This document shows, piece by piece, positions 42,037 through 50,873 of a stretch of DNA of 64,000 bases. Location of the stretch: the NCBI RefSeq assembly GCF_044762745.1, contig NZ_JBIWEX010000010.1, positions 62,001 through 126,000 of the forward strand. Direction: 5' to 3'. Made by a program: the position numbers and the translations under genes. This DNA is from Psychrobacillus sp044762745 (GTDB taxonomy: Bacteria; Bacillota; Bacilli; Bacillales_A; Planococcaceae). The number at the start of each line of letters is the position of its first letter. The stretch's first letter is position 1. The notes beneath the pieces are model-generated. The model made no database searches, was not told where the DNA came from, and worked only from the letters and a program-made list of their open reading frames with translations.

Positions 42037-43308
42037 ATGAGCGGTTATAACGCAGTATCAGCAAAAAATACAGAAAATGCTCCAAACGGTAACGGTCTAT
42101 ATTCACAAACTGTAGCATTCTCTCATTACAATAATCTTTCAGCTCAATTACCTATCGATCCTAAAACTGGTAAATTGGTAGCTGGTGGTATAACAGAGCA
42201 GGCTGAACAGTGCTTTAAAAATATCGAGGCAATTGTAGACAGCATCGATCATGTTATGAGCGATATTGTTAGAATCACTGTATTCGTTAAGAATATCAAA
42301 GATGTTGACGCTGTAGACGAAGTTTATAAATCATTCTTCCCAACCTATGTTCCTGCACGGACAACAGTTGCAGTTGCAGCTTTGCCGATGGATGCTATGG
42401 TGCAAATTGAAGCACTTCTTTCACACGGTGAAGGTACAATTCCAAACGCACCACAAGCAGGCGACCTAATTAAGCTTACAAATAATACGGCGAATGCACC
42501 TACAAGCCCTCTATCTACACAAACCGTGGCTTTCTCTCATTACAATTATCTTACAGCTCAATTGCCTATCGATCCAAAAACAGGCAGATTGGTTGCTGGA
42601 GGTGTAAAAGAGCAGGCTGCACAGAGCTTAAAAAATATCAAGGCGATTTTAGAAAGTATCGACGTTCCTTTTGACGATATTGTTAAAATTACAATCTTCC
42701 TTAAAGACCTTTCGGATATTGAAGCGGTAAACGAAGTTTATTCAACATTTTTCCCAGACTCCGCTATCGCCAGAGCCGTAGCCTATGTCCCTGCACGGAC
42801 AACAGTTGCAGCTGCAGCTTTACCTATGGATGCTTTGGTGCAAATTGAAGCAGTGGTGTCACACGGAGATGGTACGCCTCCACAAGCTGTTGAAGACAGA
42901 CATGGAATCGTTATTTGGGCAAACAACACTGATAACGCACCAAAGAGTTCTCTTTCTACGCAAACTGTAGCGTTCTCCCATTACAATCACCTTTCAGCTC
43001 AATTACCTTTAGATCCGAAAACTGGTGAATTGGTAGCTGGTGGTGTAAAAGAGCAAGCTGAGCAGTGCTTGAAAAATGTTAAGGCAATTGTAGAAAGTAT
43101 CAACCACGTTATGGACGATGTGGTTAAAGTAAATATCTTCCTTAAAAATATCGAGGATATTGATGCTGTAGACGAAGCTTACAAAGCATTCTTCCCAGGT
43201 GGTGTCCCTGCACGAAGAACAGTTGGTGTATCTGCTTTACTTGAAGATGCTTTAATCCAAATTGATGTAGTTGTATCAAATGCTGAAGGAACACCTCCAC
43301 AAGCATAA
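42037..43308 (+). CDS. Triple RidA (YjgF/YER057c/UK114) fusion protein
   Basis: This 423-residue protein is made of three tandem RidA domains, about residues 1-138, 150-285 and 293-423. Each has S.QTVAFSHYN.L.AQLP.DPKTG..VAGG..EQA.Q...NI.AI..SI and (V/I)PAR.TV. Single RidA proteins form trimers that hydrolyse reactive 2-aminoacrylate-type imines, so a three-domain chain may mimic the trimer. The Arg of PARTTV is kept in all three (PARRTV in the third). The Glu of QIEA is Asp in the third (QIDV). The middle domain has a ~10-residue insert before its PARTT. AAAGGGG precedes the ATG. It lies inside the decayed-integrase region. Confidence 0.88.
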   Translation: MSGYNAVSAKNTENAPNGNGLYSQTVAFSHYNNLSAQLPIDPKTGKLVAGGITEQAEQCFKNIEAIVDSIDHVMSDIVRITVFVKNIKDVDAVDEVYKSFFPTYVPARTTVAVAALPMDAMVQIEALLSHGEGTIPNAPQAGDLIKLTNNTANAPTSPLSTQTVAFSHYNYLTAQLPIDPKTGRLVAGGVKEQAAQSLKNIKAILESIDVPFDDIVKITIFLKDLSDIEAVNEVYSTFFPDSAIARAVAYVPARTTVAAAALPMDALVQIEAVVSHGDGTPPQAVEDRHGIVIWANNTDNAPKSSLSTQTVAFSHYNHLSAQLPLDPKTGELVAGGVKEQAEQCLKNVKAIVESINHVMDDVVKVNIFLKNIEDIDAVDEAYKAFFPGGVPARRTVGVSALLEDALIQIDVVVSNAEGTPPQA

Positions 43309-43398
43309 TAGGCATTTGTTTGTATATACAGGAACTAATGAAGTTCTTGCTAATGCAGAGATGGTGAATGCGAAATTGCATATCTATTCAAAAAAGGG

Positions 43399-43437
43399 GC
43401 TGCCTCAAGTGAAAATTGAGGCAGCTTCCGTTTTTTA
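43399..43437 (+). terminator. Terminator after the triple-RidA gene
   Basis: GCTGCCTCAA pairs exactly with TTGAGGCAGC, followed after TTCCG by six T residues. Confidence 0.85.
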
Positions 43438-43447
43438 ACAGCACAAA

Positions 43448-43502
43448 TGAAAAAGCATCGAGATTTTAGCCGATTATGGCAGAAATATTGATGCTTTTTT
43501 AG
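43448..43502. terminator. Second hairpin
   Basis: AAAAGCATC and GATGCTTTT flank a 32-nt region containing partial internal pairing, then T residues. The rest of the 360-nt gap to 43670 holds no gene that I can see. Confidence 0.5.
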
Positions 43503-43609
43503 TTTTCGGATATAACCCTTATTACTACTCGTAGAATAGTGCAACTATATAGTTTAAAGTGATTGTAAAGAAATGTACTTAAAAGGTTGAGACAGGGATA
43601 GTGTAATAT

Positions 43610-43637
43610 TTGTAATTTCTTCCTATTGAACTATAAT
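43610..43637 (+). promoter_or_regulatory. Promoter of the 68-residue ORF
   Basis: TTGTAA, a 16-nt spacer and a perfect TATAAT, 33 nt before the start codon. Confidence 0.55.
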
Positions 43638-43669
43638 AGATTTAAAGTACATAAAAAGGGTGACTAGAA

Positions 43670-43876
43670 TTGAAACAATACGAAGTAACATTTTATTTAA
43701 TTAACGGGCAAATAGGGCATTTAATAGAAGAAAAATCCCTTATTCGAGCTAGAAACTCTATTAAAAATCAGTTCGAAGATATAGGAGAAAGCCCAGTTTT
43801 AGCGTTAACTGACGACTTAGTTCTTGTTAAGGCGAACGTACAATACTTTATCGTTAAGGAGTATGAAGGAGCATAA
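43670..43876 (+). CDS. Small protein of unknown function
   Basis: This 68-residue protein starts at TTG after AAAAAGGG with a good promoter. It reads as a compact alpha/beta domain: YEVTFYLINGQIGHLIEE, then a basic helix KSLIRARNSIKNQFED, then SPVLALTDDLVLVKANVQYFIVKEYE. No signal peptide or membrane helix is present. A nearly identical but 5'-truncated copy lies at 33853, and both copies are followed by an integrase remnant, so the gene probably belonged to the mobile elements. The family is not recognised. Confidence 0.7.
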   Translation: MKQYEVTFYLINGQIGHLIEEKSLIRARNSIKNQFEDIGESPVLALTDDLVLVKANVQYFIVKEYEGA

Positions 43877-44051
43877 TAACAACAGACTTATGACGAGAAT
43901 TTATCATTAGTGATTGACGAAGGAAAGACAAATATAGCTTTACTCAAAGAACACTTTTGATAATATTGAAAAGCTGCTAAGCAATGGATATTAGGTAATG
44001 TTTTTTCTTTAAATACGCCATTACATATAACTATAAAGTGCAAGTAAAATG

Positions 44052-44115
44052 CTAATATAGCGGATTAAACCTGAGGCTTCTCATTAGTTCATTGAACTTT
44101 TGGGAGGCTTCTTTA
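44052..44115 (-). pseudogene. Tyrosine recombinase extreme C-terminus, fourth remnant
   Basis: The last ~21 codons, KEASQKFNELMRSLRFNPLY, end at TAG (44052) on the minus strand. They align with the same position of the three other remnants. Everything upstream is lost; the adjacent chemoreceptor promoter begins 20 nt away. Confidence 0.75.
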
Positions 44116-44135
44116 ACTTTTTAAAGAGAAAAGAG

Positions 44136-44163
44136 TAAAGAAAGTGTTACCCAAAGCCGATAC
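44136..44163 (+). promoter_or_regulatory. SigD (flagellar) promoter of the chemoreceptor gene
   Basis: TAAA at 44136 and GCCGATAC at 44156 (consensus GCCGATAT) are 16 nt apart, 37 nt before the start codon. SigD controls motility and chemotaxis genes in Bacillus. Confidence 0.8.
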
Positions 44164-44199
44164 TATCTATAGTCTACACAGATAGGAAGGAATATACTA

Positions 44200-46272
44200 A
44201 TGGTAAAAAAAGATAATGAAACGAAGTCAAACTTGTTTTCTTGGATAAGAAATAGTATTTCAACAAAAGTAGCTTTTGCTCTTTTTATAGCTATCATAAT
44301 CATATTTTCAATTACAGGGTTTCTAATTAACTCTTATACGAAATCAATTTTAGTTCAAAGTGTAGAAGAAAATGTATCGACGAATAGTGACGCAATTGCT
44401 GATCAAGTTAATAGTATGTTTGCAAATAAAGGAACAATTGTAAGGCAAATTGCAACAAACCAGGAGATACTAAAATACTTGAATACAGCCGAATCAAGGG
44501 ATGAAGCAACGACAAACTCGTATTATGATGGGGTTTTAAAATCACTTGATGAGATTGTTAAAACAGATGATGCTATTGCAATGACTTGGGTTGCCAGCAA
44601 TAAGTCCAATTTTCTAATTGGAAGTAATAGCGTAGTATCGGATCCAAGCTTCGATATTAAAAGCAGACCTTGGTATGAATTAGCCTTAGAGGAAGATGAT
44701 GTATATTTTACTGAGCCATATATGGATGAAGTGTTTGGAAAAATGATTTTAAGTGCTATGAAACCAATTAAAGATGGCGAAAATACGGTTGGTATCGTTG
44801 CGATAGACATATTTTTAGATGAATTACCTCAATTAATGCAATCTTATAAGATGGGAGAAAATGGATATTCATTTTTACTGTCCAACGATGGAACCATACT
44901 ATATCATCCGAACAGTGAGTTAATACTGAAACAAAAACTTCAATCGCTTTCTGGTGAGATAGGAAATGTGGGTCAGAAAATGGTTGATGGTGAAAAGGGG
45001 CTTGAACTAACGCGAGTAAATGATGGCTTAGAATATATTGGGTATTCACCAGTTTCAACAACTAATTGGTCAGTTGGAACATCTATAACACAAGAGGAAG
45101 CATTAAGTAGTCTTAACACTTTTACAGTCATGATGATTTTATATTTTGGTATTGCTTGTTTCATCCTAATTGTCTTAGTATTCTTCCTGTTAAAACGTAT
45201 GTTAAGAGAAATTCCTCATGTTACAAATGTAATGGAGCAACTAGCTTTAGGTAATTTAAGTCAGGGAGAATTAAAATCAAAATCTAAAGATGAAATAGGT
45301 AAATTAGTAACATCTACAAACCAATTGAATCAGAACTTGCGAGATATAGTAAGTCAAATCAATACAGTTTCTGAAACAGTAAGTAGCCAAAGTGAAGAAT
45401 TGACTCAATCCGCAAACGAAGTAAAAATGGGATCAGAACAAGTAGCATCTACTATGCAGGAATTAGCAGCTGGTTCTGAAACTCAAGCCAATAGCGCGAG
45501 TGATTTATCATCTGGTATGAATAATTTTGCAGATAAAGTTCAAGAAGCAAATGAAAATGGTTACCGCATAGAAGCAAATTCAAAAGTAGTTTTAAACATG
45601 ACTAAAGATGGATCTGAGTTAATGAAAAATTCAATTCTTCAGATGGAAAAAATTGATAATATTGTGCGGGATTCAGTCAATAAGGTTCAAGGGCTAGACA
45701 AGCAATCACAAGAAATTTCCAATTTAGTAACCGTGATTAAGAACGTTTCTGACCAAACTAATCTTCTAGCTTTAAATGCTGCAATCGAAGCTGCAAGGGC
45801 TGGAGAGCATGGAAAAGGATTCGCAGTAGTAGCAGATGAGGTAAGAAAACTTGCTGAACAAGTATCTGATTCTGTAAAGAATATAACTGATATAGTAGGT
45901 AACATTCAAAATGAAACGGGTCTTGTATCGGAATCGTTACAAGGTGGATATAAGGAAGTGGAACAAGGAAAAGCACAGATCGAATCAACTGGCGAGACTT
46001 TCCATAGTATTAGTGAAGCTGTAACAGAAATGGTTAATAGTATCAAAACTATTGCTGAAAACTTAGCTGAAATTGCAGCAAATGCACAGCAGATGAATGG
46101 AGCAATTCAAGAAATTGCTGCGGTTTCAGAAGAATCTGCAGCAGGTGTTGAACAAACATCTGCTTCTTCTCAACAAATAAGCAGCATTATGGAAGAAACA
46201 GCTGGGAGATCGAATCAACTAGCGAAATTAGCTGAAGAACTAAATGAATTAGTAAGACATTTTAAGTTATAA
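44200..46272 (+). CDS. Methyl-accepting chemotaxis protein, dCache sensor
   Basis: The protein is 690 residues. TM1 is at ~25-47 and an extracellular double-Cache domain at ~50-295 (SRPWYELALEEDDVYFTEPYMDE and VGIVAIDIFLDELPQ are typical). TM2 is at ~307-333, HAMP at ~334-388, and the cytoplasmic signalling coiled coil at ~400-690 with tip EAARAGEHGKGFAVVADEVRKLAEQ. It resembles Bacillus McpB/TlpA receptors for amino acids or organic acids. The upstream SigD promoter fits. The Cache motif of amine ligands is not evident in what I can read. Confidence 0.93.
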   Translation: MVKKDNETKSNLFSWIRNSISTKVAFALFIAIIIIFSITGFLINSYTKSILVQSVEENVSTNSDAIADQVNSMFANKGTIVRQIATNQEILKYLNTAESRDEATTNSYYDGVLKSLDEIVKTDDAIAMTWVASNKSNFLIGSNSVVSDPSFDIKSRPWYELALEEDDVYFTEPYMDEVFGKMILSAMKPIKDGENTVGIVAIDIFLDELPQLMQSYKMGENGYSFLLSNDGTILYHPNSELILKQKLQSLSGEIGNVGQKMVDGEKGLELTRVNDGLEYIGYSPVSTTNWSVGTSITQEEALSSLNTFTVMMILYFGIACFILIVLVFFLLKRMLREIPHVTNVMEQLALGNLSQGELKSKSKDEIGKLVTSTNQLNQNLRDIVSQINTVSETVSSQSEELTQSANEVKMGSEQVASTMQELAAGSETQANSASDLSSGMNNFADKVQEANENGYRIEANSKVVLNMTKDGSELMKNSILQMEKIDNIVRDSVNKVQGLDKQSQEISNLVTVIKNVSDQTNLLALNAAIEAARAGEHGKGFAVVADEVRKLAEQVSDSVKNITDIVGNIQNETGLVSESLQGGYKEVEQGKAQIESTGETFHSISEAVTEMVNSIKTIAENLAEIAANAQQMNGAIQEIAAVSEESAAGVEQTSASSQQISSIMEETAGRSNQLAKLAEELNELVRHFKL

Positions 46273-46367
46273 ATAATCACGGGTAGTTTAATATACTCCA
46301 CTAACTTCCTATATTAGAATGATAAACAGGTGTGTAAAAAATGCAAGCGGTAGAGGGTGTGAAAATA

Positions 46368-46393
46368 CTTTACGTGCGGCATGTTGTAATAAC
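46368..46393 (+). repeat. groEL-end-like direct repeat, copy 3 (putative att site)
   Basis: CTTTACGTGCGGCATGTTGT followed by AATAAC matches 41241-41266 at 22 of 26 positions and resembles the groEL 3' end. It marks the right limit of the integrase-remnant region. Confidence 0.65.
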
Positions 46394-46409
46394 GTAGTTA
46401 TAAATTGTA

Positions 46410-46450
46410 AACTCCACCATTAACTTTTCTATTAATGGTGGAGTTTTTTT
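46410..46450 (+). terminator. Terminator downstream of the chemoreceptor gene
   Basis: AACTCCACCATTAA pairs exactly with TTAATGGTGGAGTT around a short loop, then T residues. Confidence 0.85.
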
Positions 46451-46476
46451 AAAAAGAAAAGTTCTTTTAATTAATG

Positions 46477-46509
46477 AAAACAGACACAAAAAATAATGTG
46501 TCTGTTTTT
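46477..46509. terminator. Second hairpin after the chemoreceptor gene
   Basis: AAAACAGACACA pairs with TGTGTCTGTTTT around eight bases, followed by T. Confidence 0.65.
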
Positions 46510-47032
46510 CAATTCAGTACACAATAGGGGGCAGGAATGGCAAGAGGTTGATAGAAACGAAGAGAATCCCCTTATTTTTGATAACTACAGGCCGTTATCA
46601 GATGATCTAATATGAAAATTTAGTAAATATTCGTTATATTGTTTTGATAATCTTTACTTTCTAGTTTTATTTGTAAAGAAAAATTGTTCAATTATATCAA
46701 ATTATACGGGAGAAAAAACAACTTGAAATATCAGAGAGAACAAATAGGCAGGCATAATTACTTTTTTTAAATAGAGTAGTATATGCTATATATATTATTT
46801 CATATATTGCAAGATTCTAAAAATATGTAATGGAAGCGTCATTTTTTTTAATCAGAGTAACACAAGATGGTAACAAAGCTTTGGTATATTCAATGCAGGC
46901 AGAAGATGGTGCTGCCGGAAAATTTGAGTAATAAACTTACTCGGCTGATTAGGAGGTGAAACGATAAATAACGGAATTTATGAAAAATCCATCCTATCAG
47001 TAGAAAAAATACGAATTAGGAGAGATCAAGTA
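46510..47032. other. AT-rich intergenic region with a gene fragment
   Basis: No complete gene. At about 46855-46932 an open stretch reads RVTQDGNKALVYSMQAEDGAAGKFE and stops. It looks like the C-terminus of a lost gene of unknown identity. The AGGAGAGATCAAGTA ribosome site of the next gene is at 47018. Confidence 0.4.
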
Positions 47033-48364
47033 ATGAATAAAAAACAAATGGATTCTAAGAAAGTAAATAAAAACTTGTCGAAGAAAGTAGCGCCACTAGT
47101 AATGTCAACATCAATGATGGCTGCGACCTTTTTAGCAGCTGGTGCACCTATTTCTGCAGCAGAGCTTGATACAAAGGGAGTAAATCCAGAAGTTATTGAA
47201 CATGTGAAAAACCATGGTCAGGAAGTATCTTCATTAGCGAAAAGTCTATTAGGCACTCCTGAAAAAGGTAAACTAGTTAGCAAACTTGCTCAAGCTAATT
47301 CCAGCAAAACTAATGATGATCCAGATAATAATGATAATATAGATGAAACAAATAACGATGTGCCACAAGAAGGCGAAATAAGTGATGGTACAGCAACTGA
47401 AGAAGGAACTGCTGAAGAACAAGAAGTACCAACAGTTAAAAATGGTCAAGTAGCAGATGATACGATAGCAACTGAAGAAGAAGGAACAAAGGAAGAACAA
47501 GAAGCACCAACAGCTGAATATGACCAAGTAGCAGATGATGCGATAGCAACTGAGGAAGAAGGAACAGCGGAAGAACAAGAAGCGCCTACAACTGAAGATG
47601 GCCAAGTAGAAGAAGGTACAGAAGCAGTTGAAGAAGATGTAGCAGCTGAAGAACCGGAAGCACCAACAATTCAAGACGGCCAAGTAGAAGATGATGCGAT
47701 AGCAACTGAAGAAGAAGGAGTAGCAGAAGAACCAGAAGAACCGACAGCTGAAGAAGGTCAAGAAGCAGTAGAAGAAGACTTAGCAGCAGAAGATGGCCAA
47801 GTAGATGGTTCACAAAATCAAGAAGATGACTCTAGTACATGGGTAGAAGAAACTTATCAATTTATCGGTGCTGGCTATCAAAGTGTTATTGGATATTATC
47901 AATACCTAATTGAACAAAATTTAGCTCAATCAAGTGAAGAATCTGATAATGTTGAAGAAATTGATGTAGTATCCGATGTATCTACTGACGTTGGTGAAAC
48001 AGATACAACAACTTTAGAGGCAGATACATCTCAAGACAGCTCTGTTGATATCGCAGATACAGGTCTAATAAATGATACTGACGTTAATCTAGAAAGCCCA
48101 GTCGTTGCAGAAAATAAAGATCAATCTTCTGATATAGAAACACCAGAGCAAGAAACTGTAGAATCAGTGGAAAATACAGTATCCGATCTTGAGGAACCAA
48201 TACAAACAGTAAATGAAGAAGTAAGTTCGGCTACTGAAACAGAACAACTTAGTCAAAATGAGGAAGAAAAGGAATCCAACCAAATCTCTTTAAAGGATAA
48301 AATGATAGGATACTATCAAGACCTAGTAGCTTCATTTGCTAACTTTATGAGCTTCTTAAAATAA
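47033..48364 (+). CDS. Secreted acidic repeat protein, unknown function
   Basis: The protein is 443 residues. A long signal peptide (basic 1-22, hydrophobic to GAPISAAE) implies export. Residues ~118-260 hold about five units of a ~26-residue acidic repeat of the form EGTAEEQEAPT-EDGQVADDAIATEE. The rest is rich in Glu, Asp, Ser and Thr. Two short amphipathic segments are alike, YQSVIGYYQYLIEQ (~285-298) and KMIGYYQDLVASFANFMSF at the C-terminus. There is no LPXTG anchor, LysM or SH3 domain. It could be an extracellular matrix, ion-binding or spacer protein. The repeat number probably varies between strains. Confidence 0.75.
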   Translation: MNKKQMDSKKVNKNLSKKVAPLVMSTSMMAATFLAAGAPISAAELDTKGVNPEVIEHVKNHGQEVSSLAKSLLGTPEKGKLVSKLAQANSSKTNDDPDNNDNIDETNNDVPQEGEISDGTATEEGTAEEQEVPTVKNGQVADDTIATEEEGTKEEQEAPTAEYDQVADDAIATEEEGTAEEQEAPTTEDGQVEEGTEAVEEDVAAEEPEAPTIQDGQVEDDAIATEEEGVAEEPEEPTAEEGQEAVEEDLAAEDGQVDGSQNQEDDSSTWVEETYQFIGAGYQSVIGYYQYLIEQNLAQSSEESDNVEEIDVVSDVSTDVGETDTTTLEADTSQDSSVDIADTGLINDTDVNLESPVVAENKDQSSDIETPEQETVESVENTVSDLEEPIQTVNEEVSSATETEQLSQNEEEKESNQISLKDKMIGYYQDLVASFANFMSFLK

Positions 48365-48380
48365 AAAGTAATCTGCCTTA

Positions 48381-48418
48381 AAAGGTTAAGCAGAACTATT
48401 TCTGCTTAGCCTTTTTTG
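48381..48418 (+). terminator. Terminator after the acidic repeat gene
   Basis: AAAGGTTAAGCAGA pairs with TCTGCTTAGCCTTT (one G-U) and is followed by T residues. Confidence 0.85.
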
Positions 48419-48474
48419 CATGGTTGGAGTTGTTGTAAATTACACTCGGAAATCTTAAATGATTGAATAACGAA

Positions 48475-48510
48475 AGAGGGTGTTCGACTGAGCGAACACC
48501 CTCTCTTATT
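48475..48510. terminator. Terminator of the alpha/beta hydrolase gene
   Basis: AGAGGGTGTTCG and CGAACACCCTCT form a perfect 12-bp stem just past the minus-strand stop codon. Confidence 0.75.
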
Positions 48511-48515
48511 TTCGA

Positions 48516-49382
48516 TCAATTGTCTTCTTGAAGATGCTTTCTTAGAAACTGAATGACATCATCAAATGCATTTTGCACAGTCGCACTCTGCCAATCTTCA
48601 TCAAAGACATGTTTGCCGTTTGGAATAGTGATTAATTGGTTTTCTACCCCAGTTTTCGTCAATGCTTCGGACATCAATACTGATTGCTCGTATGGGACAT
48701 CTTCGTCTATTGTTCCATGTAAGAAAAGTGTTGGTGGATACTCCGCATCTAAAGTGTATAATGGGCAAAACGACTGAAGCTCTTTTATGTCCATGTCGCT
48801 TATTTTCTCGATCCAGGCACCATTTTGTCTTGCGTACATATAAATGGCATAACGTTTTTGAATCGGTCCAACGGTAATGACTTCATTTGTTACGAGCATA
48901 TCGGCAAGTTCTTTTGGAACAGCAGTCATTTTTTTATAGTGAGGGCTTGGTTTTAATGCCCACTCCCCAGTGATATCACCGTATCCATAAAACGAGACAA
49001 TCGCTTGCGGTTTTGTCTCGAATGTTCCAGATAACAGTGCAAGGTAGCCACCAGCAGAGCCGCCGATCACTGCTATTTTTTCTGGATTATAGTCAAACTG
49101 CTTTATACCCTCAAACTTTAGCCAGGAAAGTGCGTCCGCAATATCGGTTACTATGTCAGGTATTTTTGTTTCGGGAGCAAGTCGATAATCAATCGAAAAT
49201 ACATTAAACCCTGCCTGCAAATAAAATTTAACTTGTTCAACTTTAATGTCTTCTTTAGATCCCCACAATAGACCGCCACCATGAATATAAACGATGACAG
49301 GAGCAAACTCTAGAGTGGTGGGATAAAAATCTGCTTTTATTTCAAATTGTTCACTTTTTTTATAAACGACAGTTGTTTTCAT
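48516..49382 (-). CDS. Alpha/beta hydrolase (hormone-sensitive-lipase-like esterase)
   Basis: The protein is 288 residues from the ATG at 49382, after GAAGGTG; a GTG at 49394 is too close to the site. Motifs are the oxyanion-hole HGGG (VYIHGGGLLWG), nucleophile elbow GGSAGG, acid TIDEDVPYEQS and base NGKHVFDE, a full catalytic triad. It is cytoplasmic with no signal peptide. It is an esterase or peptidase-like hydrolase of unknown substrate, monocistronic. Confidence 0.87.
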   Translation of the reverse strand: MKTTVVYKKSEQFEIKADFYPTTLEFAPVIVYIHGGGLLWGSKEDIKVEQVKFYLQAGFNVFSIDYRLAPETKIPDIVTDIADALSWLKFEGIKQFDYNPEKIAVIGGSAGGYLALLSGTFETKPQAIVSFYGYGDITGEWALKPSPHYKKMTAVPKELADMLVTNEVITVGPIQKRYAIYMYARQNGAWIEKISDMDIKELQSFCPLYTLDAEYPPTLFLHGTIDEDVPYEQSVLMSEALTKTGVENQLITIPNGKHVFDEDWQSATVQNAFDDVIQFLRKHLQEDN

Positions 49383-49679
49383 TTGTTGTAACACACACCT
49401 TCTATAAAATGATCAAAGTTTTTAATTATTGTTCAGTAATAATACATTATATCATAAAAAAAAAATTGCCTTTAAACATGCAACGAATTAGGAGAATTGC
49501 ACATAGAAGATGAAAAAAAGCAAAAAAAGCTCATAAACAGATTGAAGCTACTTGGACCGAAAGTAAATATGAAAGGACCTGCTAGATGGTACACCATCTA
49601 TAAAAGAGTGAATTTAGGGAATATTAATTGTTAGGAAATGATCCTCCTATTACATAAATATTGAAGAGGTGTTTTTAGA
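49383..49679. other. Intergenic region upstream of the dehydrogenase
   Basis: About 300 nt. It contains TTGTTCA at 49429, a motif that recurs upstream of the two NCS1 genes further on, and the palindrome TAGATGG-TACA-CCATCTA near 49585. No gene seen. Confidence 0.4.
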
Positions 49680-50660
49680 ATGGCCAAAATTTTAGTTGCA
49701 GGGGAAATTCCACAAAAGGGATTAGATTTGTTAGTAGAAAAGCATGAGGTAGAGGTATTCCCTGGTGAAACATTAATTTCTGAAGAAGAATTAGAAGAAC
49801 GTATTCAAGGTAAAGATGCACTATTAAGTTTATTATCAACACCTGTCACAAAAGAAATTATTGATAAAGCTCCGAACCTGAAAATTATCGCAAACTATGG
49901 AGCGGGATTCAATAATGTAGATTTTGAATATGCAGCATCTAAAGGAATCCCCACTACCAATACACCGATTGCCTCTACTGCAGCAACAGCAGATTTAACG
50001 ATCGCACTATTGTTAGCGGTTGCAAGGAGGGTAGTAGAGGGTGATGAAGTATGTAGAACAGTTGGCTTTAATGGTTGGGCTCCACTTTATTTCCGAGGGC
50101 GTGAAGTAACTGGGAAAACAATTGGGATTGTCGGATTTGGACAAATAGGACAAGCAGTCGCAAAAAGAGCTGCAGCGTTTGATATGAAAGTTATATACTA
50201 CAACCCACGCCGAAAAAGTGAGGAAATAGAGAAGTCTTTAAATGCCACATATGTTTCGTTGGATGAATTATTAACACAAGCTGATTTTATTACACTTAAT
50301 TGTTCCTACAACCCAAGCATGAAACACATGTTTAGTACGAAACAATTTGACATGATGAAAAAAACCGCCTATTTAATAAACTGTGCACGTGGTCCAATTG
50401 TAGAAGAAACAGCTCTAATAGAGGCTTTAAATGAAAAAGTAATTGAAGGTGCAGCATTAGATGTATTTGAATTTGAACCTTCTATTGGAGAAGGTTTGAA
50501 AAAACTAAACAATGTTGTTTTAACACCCCATATTGGTAATGCCACATTTGAAGCACGAGATGCGATGGCAGTAATGGCAGCTGAAAACATTGTAAAAGTA
50601 TTAAATAATGAGGATCCCCTTTATGTAGTGAACGGTGTAAACAAAGTAAAATCCTGTTAA
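49680..50660 (+). CDS. D-isomer 2-hydroxyacid dehydrogenase (glyoxylate reductase-like)
   Basis: The protein is 326 residues. The Rossmann motif is GFGQIGQAVAKRA. The catalytic set is Arg in NCARGPIVEE, Glu in DVFEFEP and His in LTPHIGNAT, the standard R-E-H trio. GAGFNNVDFEYA and the NTP motif are typical of glyoxylate/hydroxypyruvate reductases. Next to allantoin genes it may reduce glyoxylate, the end product of the pathway, to glycolate (inference). The ATG lies 11 nt after GAAGAGGTG. Confidence 0.88.
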   Translation: MAKILVAGEIPQKGLDLLVEKHEVEVFPGETLISEEELEERIQGKDALLSLLSTPVTKEIIDKAPNLKIIANYGAGFNNVDFEYAASKGIPTTNTPIASTAATADLTIALLLAVARRVVEGDEVCRTVGFNGWAPLYFRGREVTGKTIGIVGFGQIGQAVAKRAAAFDMKVIYYNPRRKSEEIEKSLNATYVSLDELLTQADFITLNCSYNPSMKHMFSTKQFDMMKKTAYLINCARGPIVEETALIEALNEKVIEGAALDVFEFEPSIGEGLKKLNNVVLTPHIGNATFEARDAMAVMAAENIVKVLNNEDPLYVVNGVNKVKSC

Positions 50661-50873
50661 ATCTATTGTATTCATATAGTGGAAATAATAACGTTGAAAA
50701 GCTCTAGTTCTGAATAGCTCAAATTAGTTTGGGAAAACTATAGAGATGGGCAGGAGTATTGTAATGCAACAACAGAGATAAGTGAGATATCAATAGAGAC
50801 ATCAGTACAGGGTAAGAATACCCCAGAAAAATTAGTTTTCATTAAATTAAAATATCTTTAGGGGGCGAGTCCC

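Noticed and set aside
47273..47813. Long minus-strand ORFs opposite the acidic repeat gene
   Set aside because: They are shadows of the GAA/GCA-rich repeat (Cys/Phe/Leu-rich translations) without ribosome sites.
49584..49605. Terminator near TAGATGG-TACA-CCATCTA
   Set aside because: The stem is only 7 bp with no T run and no gene ends there.
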